Shown: positions 53,277 through 61,902 of the stretch, piece by piece
Layout of the letters: each line of letters opens with the position of its first letter
Position numbering within the stretch: the stretch's first letter is position 1
NCBI RefSeq assembly: GCF_935825525.1
Contig: NZ_CAKXZT010000157.1
Span: 94,346 to 158,345 of the forward strand
Length of the DNA stretch: 64,000 nucleotides
Direction: 5' to 3'
From: Mesorhizobium escarrei
GTDB taxonomy: Bacteria > Pseudomonadota > Alphaproteobacteria > Rhizobiales > Rhizobiaceae
Program-made: the position numbers and the translations under genes
The notes under the pieces: generated by a model
Seen by the model: only the letters and a program-made list of their open reading frames with translations
Databases searched by the model: none
What the model was told of the DNA's origin: nothing

Positions 53277-54150
53277 TACCCGTCGACACCCTGACATTGT
53301 CCCTTGAGCCGCGCATATAGAGGCGCGGCGATGCCCCCAGCATGCGCTTGAACATGGTGATGAAGGCCGGCACGCTGTCATAGCCGAGATCGAGCGCCAC
53401 CCTCGTGATCGGCTCGCCGTCGGCCAGCCTCGGCAAGGCCGCGAACAGGCAGGCCTGCTGGCGCCATGTCGACAACGACAATCCGGTCTGGCGATGAAAG
53501 GCGCGGGTGAAAGAACGCCGGCTCATGCCGACGATATCGGCCCATTCGTCGATCGTCGCGTGCGGCGAGGGTGCTGCGACGAAGCGTCGGCACAGTGCTG
53601 CAAGCCTTGGATCCCAAGGAAAAGGCAGGCCGAGCGGCCGTTCCGGCAGGTTCGGGATTTCATGCAGCAGCAGGCTCATGATCAGCCCGCCGCGCCCCTC
53701 AAGCTCGGCGCCCTGCGGCAGCTTTTCCGATTCCACGATCAGGCTGTGCATCAGATCGGTGATGCCGACGACGCGCAAGCCATCCGGCAGCCCGGCGATG
53801 GCGTCCGGCATCACATAGACCGAGCGCATACTGACGTCGCCAAGCATCTCGACGGAATGCTCGGTGCCGGCAGGAATCCACATCGCATGATCGGGCGGCA
53901 CCATCCAGCGCCCATGCCGCGTCGTCACCAGCACAACGCCGACAAGCGCATGCAGCAATTGACTGCGACTGTGACGGTGCTGCGGCACGTGGTAGCCGTC
54001 GGGAAATTCGGTCGGCAGGGCCACCGCCGGCCCGACCGCCTGCTCCAGCCATTGCCAGCGGCGCAACAGCCCGAGATCGGTGAACTGCCCCAGATCGGCA
54101 GACTGGAGATCGGTGTCGCCCGCTTTGAAGATTTTGGTGCCATGCGGCAT
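53269..54150 (-). CDS. AraC-family transcriptional regulator
   Basis: This 293-residue regulator has an N-terminal cupin (HVPQHRHSRSQLLHALVGVV, WMVPPDHAMWIPAGTEHSVE) and a C-terminal double helix-turn-helix (IDEWADIVGMSRRSFTRAF and ITRVALDLGYDSVPAFITMF). It probably controls the divergent efflux gene. The ATG has no strong ribosome site. Confidence 0.92.
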   Translation of the reverse strand: MPHGTKIFKAGDTDLQSADLGQFTDLGLLRRWQWLEQAVGPAVALPTEFPDGYHVPQHRHSRSQLLHALVGVVLVTTRHGRWMVPPDHAMWIPAGTEHSVEMLGDVSMRSVYVMPDAIAGLPDGLRVVGITDLMHSLIVESEKLPQGAELEGRGGLIMSLLLHEIPNLPERPLGLPFPWDPRLAALCRRFVAAPSPHATIDEWADIVGMSRRSFTRAFHRQTGLSLSTWRQQACLFAALPRLADGEPITRVALDLGYDSVPAFITMFKRMLGASPRLYMRGSRDNVRVSTGSA

Positions 54151-54269
54151 TGGCTAATGGCCCACTCGCGAAACTATTGGACCAAACCACGAAAGAAGTC
54201 GCCAGGCAACTAACTTATAAGGCAGCGGGGCCACAAGGGCCGCCTGCGGCAGCGTCCGCCAAAGAGACC

Positions 54270-55532
54270 ATGGAGCCTGCGTTGACCGATACGACAGCCA
54301 CCTCCGCCGCCACGCCGGCGACGGCCAGCCACACTTCGGCGCAAGCGACGGCCTTCAGCGTCATCCTTGCGGTGAGCTTCTGCCATTGTGTCAACGACAT
54401 CATGCAGTCGCTGCTGTCGGCCATCTATCCGCTGCTGAAGGACAATTACCGTCTCGATTTCTGGCAGATCGGCCTTTTGACCTTCACCTTCCAGGTGACG
54501 GCGTCATTGCTGCAGCCGCTGATCGGCATGGTCACCGACAAGCGGCCGATGCCCTATTCGCTGCCCTACGGCATGGCGTCCTCACTGATCGGCCTGATCG
54601 TGCTGGCCTATGCCGGACATTATTGGCTGCTGCTGATCGGCGCGTCGCTGATCGGCATCGGCTCGGCGATCTTCCACCCGGAATCTTCGCGCATCGCCCG
54701 CTTCGCCTCGGGCGGCAGGTTCGGCCTGGCGCAATCGCTGTTCCAGGTCGGCGGCAATCTCGGCCAGGCCATCGGGCCGCTGCTGGCCGCCTTCATCGTC
54801 GTGCCCTTCGGCCAGACCAGCATAGCCTGGTTCGCAGCCGGATCGCTGATCGGCATCATCGTGCTGTGGCGGGTCGGCGGCTGGTACAGCCGGCTGCGCG
54901 CCTCGCTCGCCAGCCGCAAGGCGGCAGACTTCGTCTCGCCCTTCCCGCGCCGCAAGGTGATGGGCGCGCTGGCGGTGCTGACCCTGCTGGTGCTGACCAA
55001 GAACGCCTACGTTGCCAGCCTCGCCAGCTACTACACCTTTTACGCCATCGATAAATTCGGCGTTTCGGTTCAGATGTCGCAGGTCATGCTGTTCCTGTTC
55101 CTCGGTGCCTCGGCGCTGGGCATCCTGCTCGGCGGCCCGTTCGGCGATCGCTACGGGGAGAAGGCGATGATCTGGTTCTCGATCGTCGGCGTGCTGCCCT
55201 TTACGCTGGCCTTGCCCTACGCCAATTTCGAATGGACCATGATCCTGACCGTGCTGATCGGCCTGATCCTGTCCTCGGCCTTCCCGAACATCGTCGTCTT
55301 CGCCCAAGAACTGGTGCCCGGCCGCGTCGGCATGATCGCCGGCATCTTCTTCGGCTTCGCCTTTGGCATGGGCGGCATCGCCGCCGCCGTGCTCGGCGTC
55401 GTTGCCGACCTGAAAGACATCGACTTCGTCTTTCAGATCTGCTCGTATTTGCCGCTGCTCGGGCTGCTGACGGTTTTTCTTCCCAACATGAGGCAAGCGA
55501 GGAAGCTCGAGGAGGAGACCACGATCGGGTGA
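54270..55532 (+). CDS. MFS transporter, Fsr (fosmidomycin resistance) type
   Basis: The start at 54270 (MEPALTDTTATSAATPATAS) leaves 119 bp to the divergent AraC start; a longer frame from 54150 is unlikely. The 420 residues give about 12 membrane segments. LAVSFCHCVNDIMQSLLSAI, GSAIFHPESSRIARFASGGR and FGLAQSLFQVGGNLGQAIGP are characteristic of the Fsr/MfsA group. It is likely a drug or metabolite exporter of the inner membrane. Confidence 0.9.
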   Translation: MEPALTDTTATSAATPATASHTSAQATAFSVILAVSFCHCVNDIMQSLLSAIYPLLKDNYRLDFWQIGLLTFTFQVTASLLQPLIGMVTDKRPMPYSLPYGMASSLIGLIVLAYAGHYWLLLIGASLIGIGSAIFHPESSRIARFASGGRFGLAQSLFQVGGNLGQAIGPLLAAFIVVPFGQTSIAWFAAGSLIGIIVLWRVGGWYSRLRASLASRKAADFVSPFPRRKVMGALAVLTLLVLTKNAYVASLASYYTFYAIDKFGVSVQMSQVMLFLFLGASALGILLGGPFGDRYGEKAMIWFSIVGVLPFTLALPYANFEWTMILTVLIGLILSSAFPNIVVFAQELVPGRVGMIAGIFFGFAFGMGGIAAAVLGVVADLKDIDFVFQICSYLPLLGLLTVFLPNMRQARKLEEETTIG

Positions 55533-55636
55533 AGCTTGAGTTGGATTTCGGCCTTAAGCTAGGCTGTCATTGCTCTCAGGAGCAGCCGTCTTCCTGCTCA
55601 CCCTAGGTGAGAACGGCCACAGGTCGATTTTAGCCG

Positions 55637-56236
55637 TCACGTGCTGCAAAGCTTTCTAAACGCATTGATCGCGGCAACCACTCTTGAATGGACATCCTTG
55701 TCTGAAGGAACCGGCAGAGTGCCAATGACCCGTCGGATCTGCAGATCACCAATCAGCAGATTCAAGAACCAGTCGGCCGCTATGCGCGCAGATGGGGCGG
55801 CCAACGCACTGCTCTCCAAGCCGCGCTGGATCAATTTCTCGATCAGCGGAAATACCGAATCGCGGCCACCTGCGGCAATCGTCGCACCCAATTCGCCACT
55901 CTCGTCGGAAGCAGCCGCGCGGTTCAGGGAAATTGCCCGCTCGCCAAGCAACATCGAAAGCACGATCGGAGCAACATCTTCAAGGGTTGCCAGAGGATCG
56001 GCTTCGTCCCTGATTGCCGCATCCAGTGCCGCCTTCGTCATCCTTGCATTGTTTTCGACCATCGTCTTGAACAGGCCCTTCTTGTCGCCATACCAGCGAT
56101 AAAGGGTTTCGTTTGACGCCTTTGCCTCTCTGGCTATGCCAAGCATGGAAGTCCCGCCGTAGCCTCTCTCCTTGAGAAGCTTGTAGGCTGCCCGCTCGAT
56201 CTGTGCTCGACGCGCCGCCTTGCTGTCTTCGCGCAT
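55637..56236 (-). CDS. TetR-family transcriptional regulator
   Basis: GGAG precedes the ATG at 56236. The 199 residues have an N-terminal HTH (ARRAQIERAAYKLLKERGYG, then EAKASNETLYRWYGDKKGLF) and a C-terminal ligand-binding domain of the TetR_C type (VAPIVLSMLLGERAISLNRA). It faces the DUF1772 chimera across a region with tandem repeats and palindromes, which are likely operators. Confidence 0.92.
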   Translation of the reverse strand: MREDSKAARRAQIERAAYKLLKERGYGGTSMLGIAREAKASNETLYRWYGDKKGLFKTMVENNARMTKAALDAAIRDEADPLATLEDVAPIVLSMLLGERAISLNRAAASDESGELGATIAAGGRDSVFPLIEKLIQRGLESSALAAPSARIAADWFLNLLIGDLQIRRVIGTLPVPSDKDVHSRVVAAINAFRKLCST

Positions 56237-56237
56237 T

Positions 56238-56301
56238 CCAATCTCCGAACCGCCAATCTCCGAAACTGTGCCAATCTGCAAAACCGCCAATCTTCTAAAC
56301 C
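56238..56301. repeat. four imperfect 15-18 bp tandem repeats in the tetR leader
   Basis: Copies starting CCAATCTCCGAACCG (56238), CCAATCTCCGAAACTGTG (56253), CCAATCTGCAAAACCG (56271) and CCAATCTTCTAAAC (56287) follow one another immediately upstream of the tetR start. The first copy overlaps the tetR ribosome site. Confidence 0.8.
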
Positions 56302-56314
56302 GCTTGACCAGAAC

Positions 56315-56354
56315 CGTACACTTTTGTACGTGTATGTGAAAGCGTACACGACAA
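56315..56354. promoter_or_regulatory. nested palindromes, probable TetR operator
   Basis: CGTAC/GTACG (spacer ACTTTT) lies at 56315-56330, and CGTGTA/TACACG (spacer 10) overlaps its right side. They lie between the divergent tetR gene and the DUF1772-type gene. Confidence 0.55.
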
Positions 56355-56375
56355 TACGGTTTGGTGAAAGCAGCG

Positions 56376-56648
56376 ATGCCTGGGGTAGTCGTAGGATTGT
56401 CGGTCACATCGATCGTCTTTTGCGGGGCGATCTTCGGATTTTTCTACGCCTGGGTCTGCTCCACAATGTGGGGGCTCGACCAGACTGATCCCCGAGTGAC
56501 CATCGTCGCCACCTCAGGCAGCATTTCGGCCAAAATGTTCTCCGGGAAACCGCTCGAGCGCCGGTTCACCAACATCTACATTTGGAGTGACGCGCGTTGG
56601 CGCCTGCTGGCGAGGCATGCCAATGTCATCCACAGCGGCCTTGGCTGA
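56376..56648 (+). pseudogene. chimera: DUF1772 N-terminus joined to NTF2/SnoaL-like C-terminus
   Basis: The first ~42 residues (GFFYAWVCSTMWGLDQTDPR) are the start of a DUF1772 (anthrone-oxygenase-like) membrane protein. After position ~56500 the frame continues as the end of an NTF2/SnoaL-like protein (AKMFSGKPLERRFTNIYIW, RWRLLARHANVIHSG). The missing halves lie on the opposite strand at 56709-57289. The 90-residue product is probably non-functional. In-frame TTG and GTG codons precede the ATG. Confidence 0.8.
56492..56505 (+). repeat. left 14-bp inverted repeat at the inversion junction
   Basis: CCGAGTGACCATCG here corresponds to CCGAGAGACGATCG read on the minus strand at 57070-57083: 12 of 14 identical and in the same codon phase (R-V-T-I against R-E-T-I). 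It marks the switch point between the two gene families. Confidence 0.75.
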
Positions 56649-56708
56649 CGTCGGCTGATCGCCTTGCTCCGCTCAGCCCGCTGCATCATTCGGCCTGGGC
56701 GCTCACGG

Positions 56709-57289
56709 TCACAATCTCGCCAGACCGAAGCCGGCAAAAGCCAGGGCGACACCTGATGCGATGGTTCGCGCCTGGTTCCAGAACTGCCACCGCCCCCTGA
56801 ATAGTCCTGCCAGATTTCTCGCGCAGTCTCGATATCCTTGGGGACGGGAATTGCGGCCAATGCCTCGTTCATCGGCACGTTCACCGCCAATGTGAGGAAA
56901 AGGCCCGATTTCAGATAGACGAGCGCCGCCGCAGCGAACCAGAACGCAGGCGACCTGCGGCCATTGAAACGCATCGCGGCAGCCGTGAGCCCGAGGACGA
57001 CCGGCGTCAGAAAGAATGCGGGAAAGAACACGGCGTTGCGAACCGATGCATTCATCGCCTGCATAGCCTCGATCGTCTCTCGGCCCATAACAACACCGAC
57101 GTTTTCGGTGATGGCAATGCGTTCGATCGTCCGGTCGAAGCTGTCGCTGGCTATCGCGCCGGATGCCATGAGCGAGCGGACCGCTTCGCCATCGACGACG
57201 CGATTGTTCGGCGCGTTGCCGAGATAGTAAGGATGCTGGATTGCCGCCATGGCGTCCGGATCGCCACTCGATCCGGCCTTCAATTGCAT
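56709..57289 (-). pseudogene. chimera: NTF2/SnoaL-like N-terminus joined to DUF1772 C-terminus, frameshifted
   Basis: Residues 1-~70 (MAAIQHPYYLGNAPNNRVVD, SFDRTIERIAITENVGVVMG) are the N-terminal half of an NTF2-like protein. After ~57075 the text becomes the DUF1772 C-terminal part (AMNASVRNAVFFPAFFLTP, LFLTLAVNVPMNEALAAI). A run of Gs (56793-56797, plus-strand Cs) then breaks the frame. The expected end RWQFWNQARTIASG continues in the next frame to 56709. Confidence 0.8.
57070..57083 (-). repeat. right 14-bp inverted repeat at the inversion junction
   Basis: On the minus strand this reads CCGAGAGACGATCG, the partner of 56492-56505. The 564 bp between the two would restore both parental genes if inverted. 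Confidence 0.75.
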
Positions 57290-57407
57290 ATGATCGGCGG
57301 CGCGTAAGGCTTCTTCGGTCGGTTCCGTCGACGCGGAATGGGAAGGTTTTCATGGCTGCCCTCGGCTTGGAGGATCGTTTCAGAAAGACGGCAGCGCGGC
57401 CTGCAAC

Positions 57408-58401
57408 TCACCGGAGCTTCAACAGATCGGCGATGCGGTTATGCGCCATCATTTCGGACTGCAGCGCGTCATGTGCCGCGTTCACGGGATCGAGCCCGTC
57501 CTTGTAAGGGCCGACGGTAAGGCGTCCGGGCCTTGTGCCGAACTCCATCCCGGCCAGCGCAATGACAGCATCGGAAACCTCCTTCGGATCGAGTTCTGGA
57601 TCAGGCGCCAGATCCGTCAGCATCGCCTCGATGTGCGTCCGATAGGCAGCAAGCGCCGCCTGGTTCGGTTGGCCCGGCTGGTCGATCATGGCTTGCCAGT
57701 AGCGCTTGGCGTTCTCTTGGAACTTGGTTGGATAAGCGCCGGCGGGCTGCACGATCGTGACCTCGATGTTTGATGCCGCCACTTCGTAGGCCAGTGCGTC
57801 GGCCGCCGCCTCCACCGCCAGTTTCGACGCGCAGTAACCGCCGAGCATCGGATCGATGGCGCGGCCGAGCGCGCTCGACATCTGGATGATGGTGCCAACC
57901 GCCCTGCGCCCGCATCACCGGCAGCACGGCACGGCACATGCGGAGCGCGCCGCCCATATTGGTGTCGATGTTGGAGGCGAAGTAGCTCAGCGGCTGAAGC
58001 TCGACAGGGCCCGGTACGGCGATACCGGCATTGTTGACCAGAATGTCGATGCGCCCGGCTAACGCCGCTGCGCGGGCGACGCCTGCGGTGACCGACTCAT
58101 CGCTCAGCACATCAATCTCGACGACGTCTAGTGGCAAGCCGTTCGAAGCGAGTGCGCCGAGGTCCGCGGCCGCTTGCGCGTTACGTTCGCCGACATCGCG
58201 CATCGTGGCGACGACGCGTCTTCCGCTACCGGCAAACCCTTCCGCGATCAAGCGACCGAAGCCGGAACTGCTCCCCGTTATCAGGACAACCTTCGGCGCC
58301 GAAACCGCCGGCTGCGCGAATGCAGGCGCGGCGGCTACCGCCGCCAAAGCTGCGCCGGTCTTGATGGCGTTGCGCCGAGATATGTGCCTTCCACCTGGCA
58401 T
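57408..58401 (-). pseudogene. SDR-family oxidoreductase with Tat signal, frameshifted
   Basis: From the ATG at 58401 the product starts MPGGRHISRRNAIKTGAALA, a twin-arginine-type signal. The SDR core VVLITGSSSGFGRLIAEGF and ILVNNAGIAVPGPVE follow. An extra A near 57897 (plus strand) shifts the frame just after LPVMRAQG. The downstream frame carries the rest (IQMSSALGRAIDPMLGGYCA with Tyr-x-x-x-Lys as YCASK). A true indel or a sequencing error would both explain it; the coding potential is otherwise intact. Confidence 0.85.
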
Positions 58402-58488
58402 AACCTTCACTCCTGCTGAGAGTTCAGATGATGACGGCGTCGGCACCGGCATGCTAGACGTGACATTAGAGAAAGTTCGTTCGAAAAT

Positions 58489-59456
58489 TTGCACCAATGG
58501 CGAAACATCGCCCTATTTCTGAAGGTGGTCGAGACCGGCGGCTTCTCCGCAGCCGCACGCGCGTTGGGCGTTCGCAAGGCGACGGTCAGCCGGGGCGTGG
58601 CGCAGTTGGAGAGCGAGTTGGACGTTCGACTGCTGCATCGAACGACCCGCAAGGTGACATTGACCGCGCTTGGAGCCACGTTTCATCGAGAGGCCGAGCG
58701 CGGCTTCGCGCACCTGCAATCGGCTGAAGAGTTCGTGCGAGCGGCTCGCGCCGAGCCGGAGGGGCGCTTACGCGTTTCGGCGCCGATCTATCTGGGCACG
58801 CACCATCTCATGGACTGGATAGGTCGTTCCTGGCACAGCACCCGAAGGTGAGCATCGAGTTGCGCCTTACCGATAAGCACGTCGATCTCGTCGCGGAGCG
58901 CATCGACGTCGCACTGAGGACCGGCCGGCTGCCGGATTCGAGCCTCGTTGCGCGGCGTCTTGGCGCGGTCGAACGTATCTTCGTTGCCAGCCCGGAGTAT
59001 CTACGGAGCCGTCATGCTCCGACGACGCTCGGCGACCTGGACGATCATGACCTGATCCTGCTCGGTGGTACACTTGAACCACAAAGCATTGCGTTGCAGG
59101 CGTCGGGCGGTGCTGTTGATTGCGCGCTGAGACCGCGGATGGTTGTCGACAATGCCGAGGCTGCCCTGCGCGCGTCGCGATCCGACGTCGGCATCGCCCT
59201 GCTGCCGCTCGGCGTTGCGGCGGACGACCTGTTGTCGGGAAGGTTGGTGCGTGTTCTTGGCGATTGCCGGCAGGATAGCGGCGCGTTTCATGTCGTATTT
59301 CCGAGCAACCGACACATGCCGGCGGCCCAGCGCGCCTTTATCGATCACGCCGTCGCCGAGAGGAGGTTATGCTGGCGCGTCACGCCAAAGCAGCAGCAAT
59401 GCAGGCTGGGCCCACTATCGGGTGAAGCTTCGTCCCGGCTCGATCAATTGGGATAA
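58489..59456 (+). pseudogene. LysR-family transcriptional regulator, frameshifted
   Basis: The N-terminal HTH (IALFLKVVETGGFSAAARAL, VSRGVAQLESELDVRLLHRT) is in one frame from a TTG at 58489. The effector-binding domain (VSIELRLTDKHVDLVAERID, VARRLGAVERIFVASPEYL) continues in the next frame from about 58848. The expected joint text is FLAQHPKVSIEL, broken by one base near 58830. It is divergent from the SDR gene it would control. Confidence 0.85.
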
Positions 59457-59708
59457 GCGTTCGGAGCGGTCCTTGCGCAGGCACCCTGCCTGGTGAGCCT
59501 CATCGCAGCCGCGGCCGCAGCCAAGCAGAAGAGGCAGGCCGCGCCGAATGCCCAGCCATAGCCTCGCACGACGCCGCTTTGCGTCGCGGCCACCGACATC
59601 AGTCCCGCCAAGCCCGTCGGGCCAAGTTCCATCGCCGTGTTCATGACGGCGCCGGCAAGCCCTGCCTGATGCTGCGGGACATTCGCGGCGACGCCGGCCT
59701 CGGCTTCT
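59444..59708 (-). pseudogene. C-terminal remnant of an MFS efflux transporter
   Basis: The frame reads EAGVAANVPQHQAGLAGAVM, then NTAMELGPTGLAGLM, and a final membrane helix (GAACLFCLAAAAAAMRL), the last part of a 14-helix DHA2-type transporter. Everything N-terminal is absent; the similarity stops where the ArsR-rhodanese gene ends, so a deletion junction is inferred. Confidence 0.6.
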
Positions 59709-59709
59709 G

Positions 59710-60387
59710 TCAGCCGCTTTCGTAGTTCATGCCGTCGGCATCAAGGCTTGAATTCAGCCACTCGGGAAAGCCGCCTTCGAACCGCCGTGAGGCCCGGCCT
59801 CGCGCCCTCAAAATTGCCAGCGCGTCGGCAGAAAGAACGCACCGGACACCACGGCAATAGGCGACGATTACCTTCTCTCGTGGAAGCTCCGCAAGTCGTT
59901 CTTCTAGCTCACCCACGGGGATGTTAATCGCGCCTGGCAAATGTCCCGCCGCGTATTCCTCCTGCGGCCGAACGTCGAGCAGCACGATTTCGTCGTTCCG
60001 CATGCGGCGCACGAGTTCCTCGCGCGAGATGCTCTCCAGCCTGTCCGGCCGGCTCACAGTGTCATCGATAAGCTCGCGGATTTGCTCGCGCCTGTGGTTT
60101 GCAAGGCTACGCAAGGCCCCAAGCACGTTTTCGATCGGGCCATCGGCCAAACGATAAAGCACGCGTTTCCCGTCTCGCCGGGTCTGCACCAAGCCGGCCC
60201 GCTTGAGCTGTTGAAGATGCTGCGACGTGTTGGCCAAAGCGATCCCGGAAAGTTGCGTCAGCTGCTCCACGGCCAGTTCGCCGTCGGCAATGTGGCGGAG
60301 AAGAACCAGCCGGTGTGCATGCCCCAGCGTGCGGGCGAGATCGGCTATCTCGTCAAAGATCGGATGATGGACATCTGCGTTTTTCAT
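59710..60387 (-). CDS. ArsR-type regulator fused to a rhodanese domain
   Basis: Residues ~1-95 form an ArsR winged helix (LARTLGHAHRLVLLRHIADG, ALANTSQHLQQLKRAGLVQT). Residues ~115-215 form a rhodanese with the active-site loop YCRGVRCVLS, cysteine included, and DVRPQEEYAAGHLPGAINIP. Fusions of this kind sense sulfane sulfur or redox state. It is divergent from the DUF2938 gene, with an AT-rich dyad in between. Confidence 0.92.
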   Translation of the reverse strand: MKNADVHHPIFDEIADLARTLGHAHRLVLLRHIADGELAVEQLTQLSGIALANTSQHLQQLKRAGLVQTRRDGKRVLYRLADGPIENVLGALRSLANHRREQIRELIDDTVSRPDRLESISREELVRRMRNDEIVLLDVRPQEEYAAGHLPGAINIPVGELEERLAELPREKVIVAYCRGVRCVLSADALAILRARGRASRRFEGGFPEWLNSSLDADGMNYESG

Positions 60388-60404
60388 ACTGCGATTCTAT
60401 CATA

Positions 60405-60440
60405 AATCAATTAATCAATCAATTCATTGAATGACTGATT
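60405..60440. promoter_or_regulatory. AT-rich imperfect dyad, probable ArsR operator
   Basis: AATCAATTAATCAA at 60405 is mirrored by TTGAATGACTGATT at 60427, 11 of 14 positions. It lies 18 bp before the regulator start and 59 bp before the DUF2938 start, in the most AT-rich stretch of this part of the window. Confidence 0.6.
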
Positions 60441-60498
60441 TTGATCGGCTAGTGTCGGACGCCCAAGACAGGTGCATGGACCAGGCAGGAGCATAGAA

Positions 60499-61002
60499 AT
60501 GAACGAGCAGTTGGAGTTCGTTGTCCGCGCAGCCGCGATCGGAACGGGGGCGACGGCGGTGATGGATCTTTGGGGATTGTTTCTGAAACGAACGTTTGCG
60601 ATTCCGCCGCTTGATTATGCCTGGGTCGGCCGCTGGATCGGCCACTTTCCGCGAGGACGCTTCGCGCATGCGAATATCGCGCAGGCTCCCCGAATTCGCG
60701 GCGAAACGCCTATTGGGTGGGTCGCGCATTACGCGATCGGCATCGTCTTTGCTGCCTTGCTGATGGGAGTTTGGGGCCTCGACTGGGCACGACACCCGAC
60801 ATTGCTTCCCGCCCTTGTTGTCGGCATGTCCACTGTCGTCGCCCCGTTTTTCGTAATGCAGCCAGCCTTTGGAGCCGGAATTGCAGCCACGAAAACGCCC
60901 CATCCGAGCACCGCGCGGCTGCGCGGCCTCATGACTCATCTCACCTTCGGGGTCGGACTGTATGCCGCTGCGTTGCTTTCGGCACTCCTGTTTCCGGTCT
61001 GA
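60499..61002 (+). CDS. DUF2938 family membrane protein
   Basis: AGGAG precedes the ATG at 60499. The 167 residues contain four to five membrane segments (WVAHYAIGIVFAALLMGVWG, LPALVVGMSTVVAPFFVM, FGVGLYAAALLSALLFPV) and the DUF2938 pattern GTGATAVMDLWGLFLKR. Function unknown. Its position opposite the ArsR-rhodanese gene suggests it is the regulated target. Confidence 0.88.
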   Translation: MNEQLEFVVRAAAIGTGATAVMDLWGLFLKRTFAIPPLDYAWVGRWIGHFPRGRFAHANIAQAPRIRGETPIGWVAHYAIGIVFAALLMGVWGLDWARHPTLLPALVVGMSTVVAPFFVMQPAFGAGIAATKTPHPSTARLRGLMTHLTFGVGLYAAALLSALLFPV

Positions 61003-61240
61003 TCGATTGCGGTCAGCTTGCAATGCCCGCCCTTGGCTTGCACCCCGCGCCGCCTTCCGCTATAGAGCCGCCACCCGCGTAGACACCCTTGGAGGCAACG
61101 CGGCGGAAGGCTGTCCGGCCTCACGTGATCCCAAAGAAGATTTTGGACCAGATCATGTAACGCCATGACGGCTTTCGACGTTTACGGCCCAGGCATCTCG
61201 CCGGCCGCGAACGCTCCAGAACAACGCGAAAGGAAATTCC

Positions 61241-61879
61241 ATGAGCGATACTTACGAGCTCAAGGCCGAAGCGCGCGAACAGGTCGGTAAGGGGTCCGCC
61301 CGTGCAGTTCGCCGCAACGGTAAAGTGCCTGCAGTAATCTACGGCGACAAGCAGCCTCCCCTGGCGATTGCGCTGACCTACAAGGACATCTACTACAAGA
61401 TCCATGGCGGCGGGTTCCTGACCACGATCGCCACCATCGATGTCGACGGCAAGAAGATCCAGGTCCTGCCCAAGGACTACCAGCTCGACCCGGTCAAGGA
61501 TTTTCCGGTCCATGTCGACTTCCTGCGCATCGGCAAGGACACCGAAGTCAATGTCGACGTGCCGGTCCATTTCATCAACGAGGACAAATCGCCCGGCATC
61601 AAGCGCGGCGGCGTGCTCAACATCGTCCGTCACGAGGTCGAGTTCCACTGCCCGGCCAATGCGATCCCGGAATTCATCACCGTCGATCTCACCGGCACCG
61701 ATATCGGCGATTCGATCCACATCTCGGCGGTCAAGCTGCCGGCAGGCGTCAAGCCGGTGATCTCCGACCGCGACTTCACCGTCGCGACCATTGCCGGCTC
61801 CTCGGCGATGAAGCCGGAGCCTGAAGAGACGGTCGAAGCGGCTGAACCCGAAGCGGCTCCTGCCGCCGAAGAGAAGTAA
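61241..61879 (+). CDS. rplY: 50S ribosomal protein L25/general stress protein Ctc
   Basis: AAGGA precedes the ATG. The 212 residues comprise the L25 5S-rRNA-binding domain (ELKAEAREQVGKGSARAVRR through LPKDYQLDPVKDFPVHVDF) and the TL5/Ctc C-terminal beta domain. An acidic, Ala/Glu/Pro-rich tail ends the protein. It heads the rplY-pth-ychF cluster, conserved in alphaproteobacteria. Confidence 0.96.
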   Translation: MSDTYELKAEAREQVGKGSARAVRRNGKVPAVIYGDKQPPLAIALTYKDIYYKIHGGGFLTTIATIDVDGKKIQVLPKDYQLDPVKDFPVHVDFLRIGKDTEVNVDVPVHFINEDKSPGIKRGGVLNIVRHEVEFHCPANAIPEFITVDLTGTDIGDSIHISAVKLPAGVKPVISDRDFTVATIAGSSAMKPEPEETVEAAEPEAAPAAEEK

Positions 61880-61902
61880 TCCGTTTCCGCCCGGAGGTGA
61901 CG

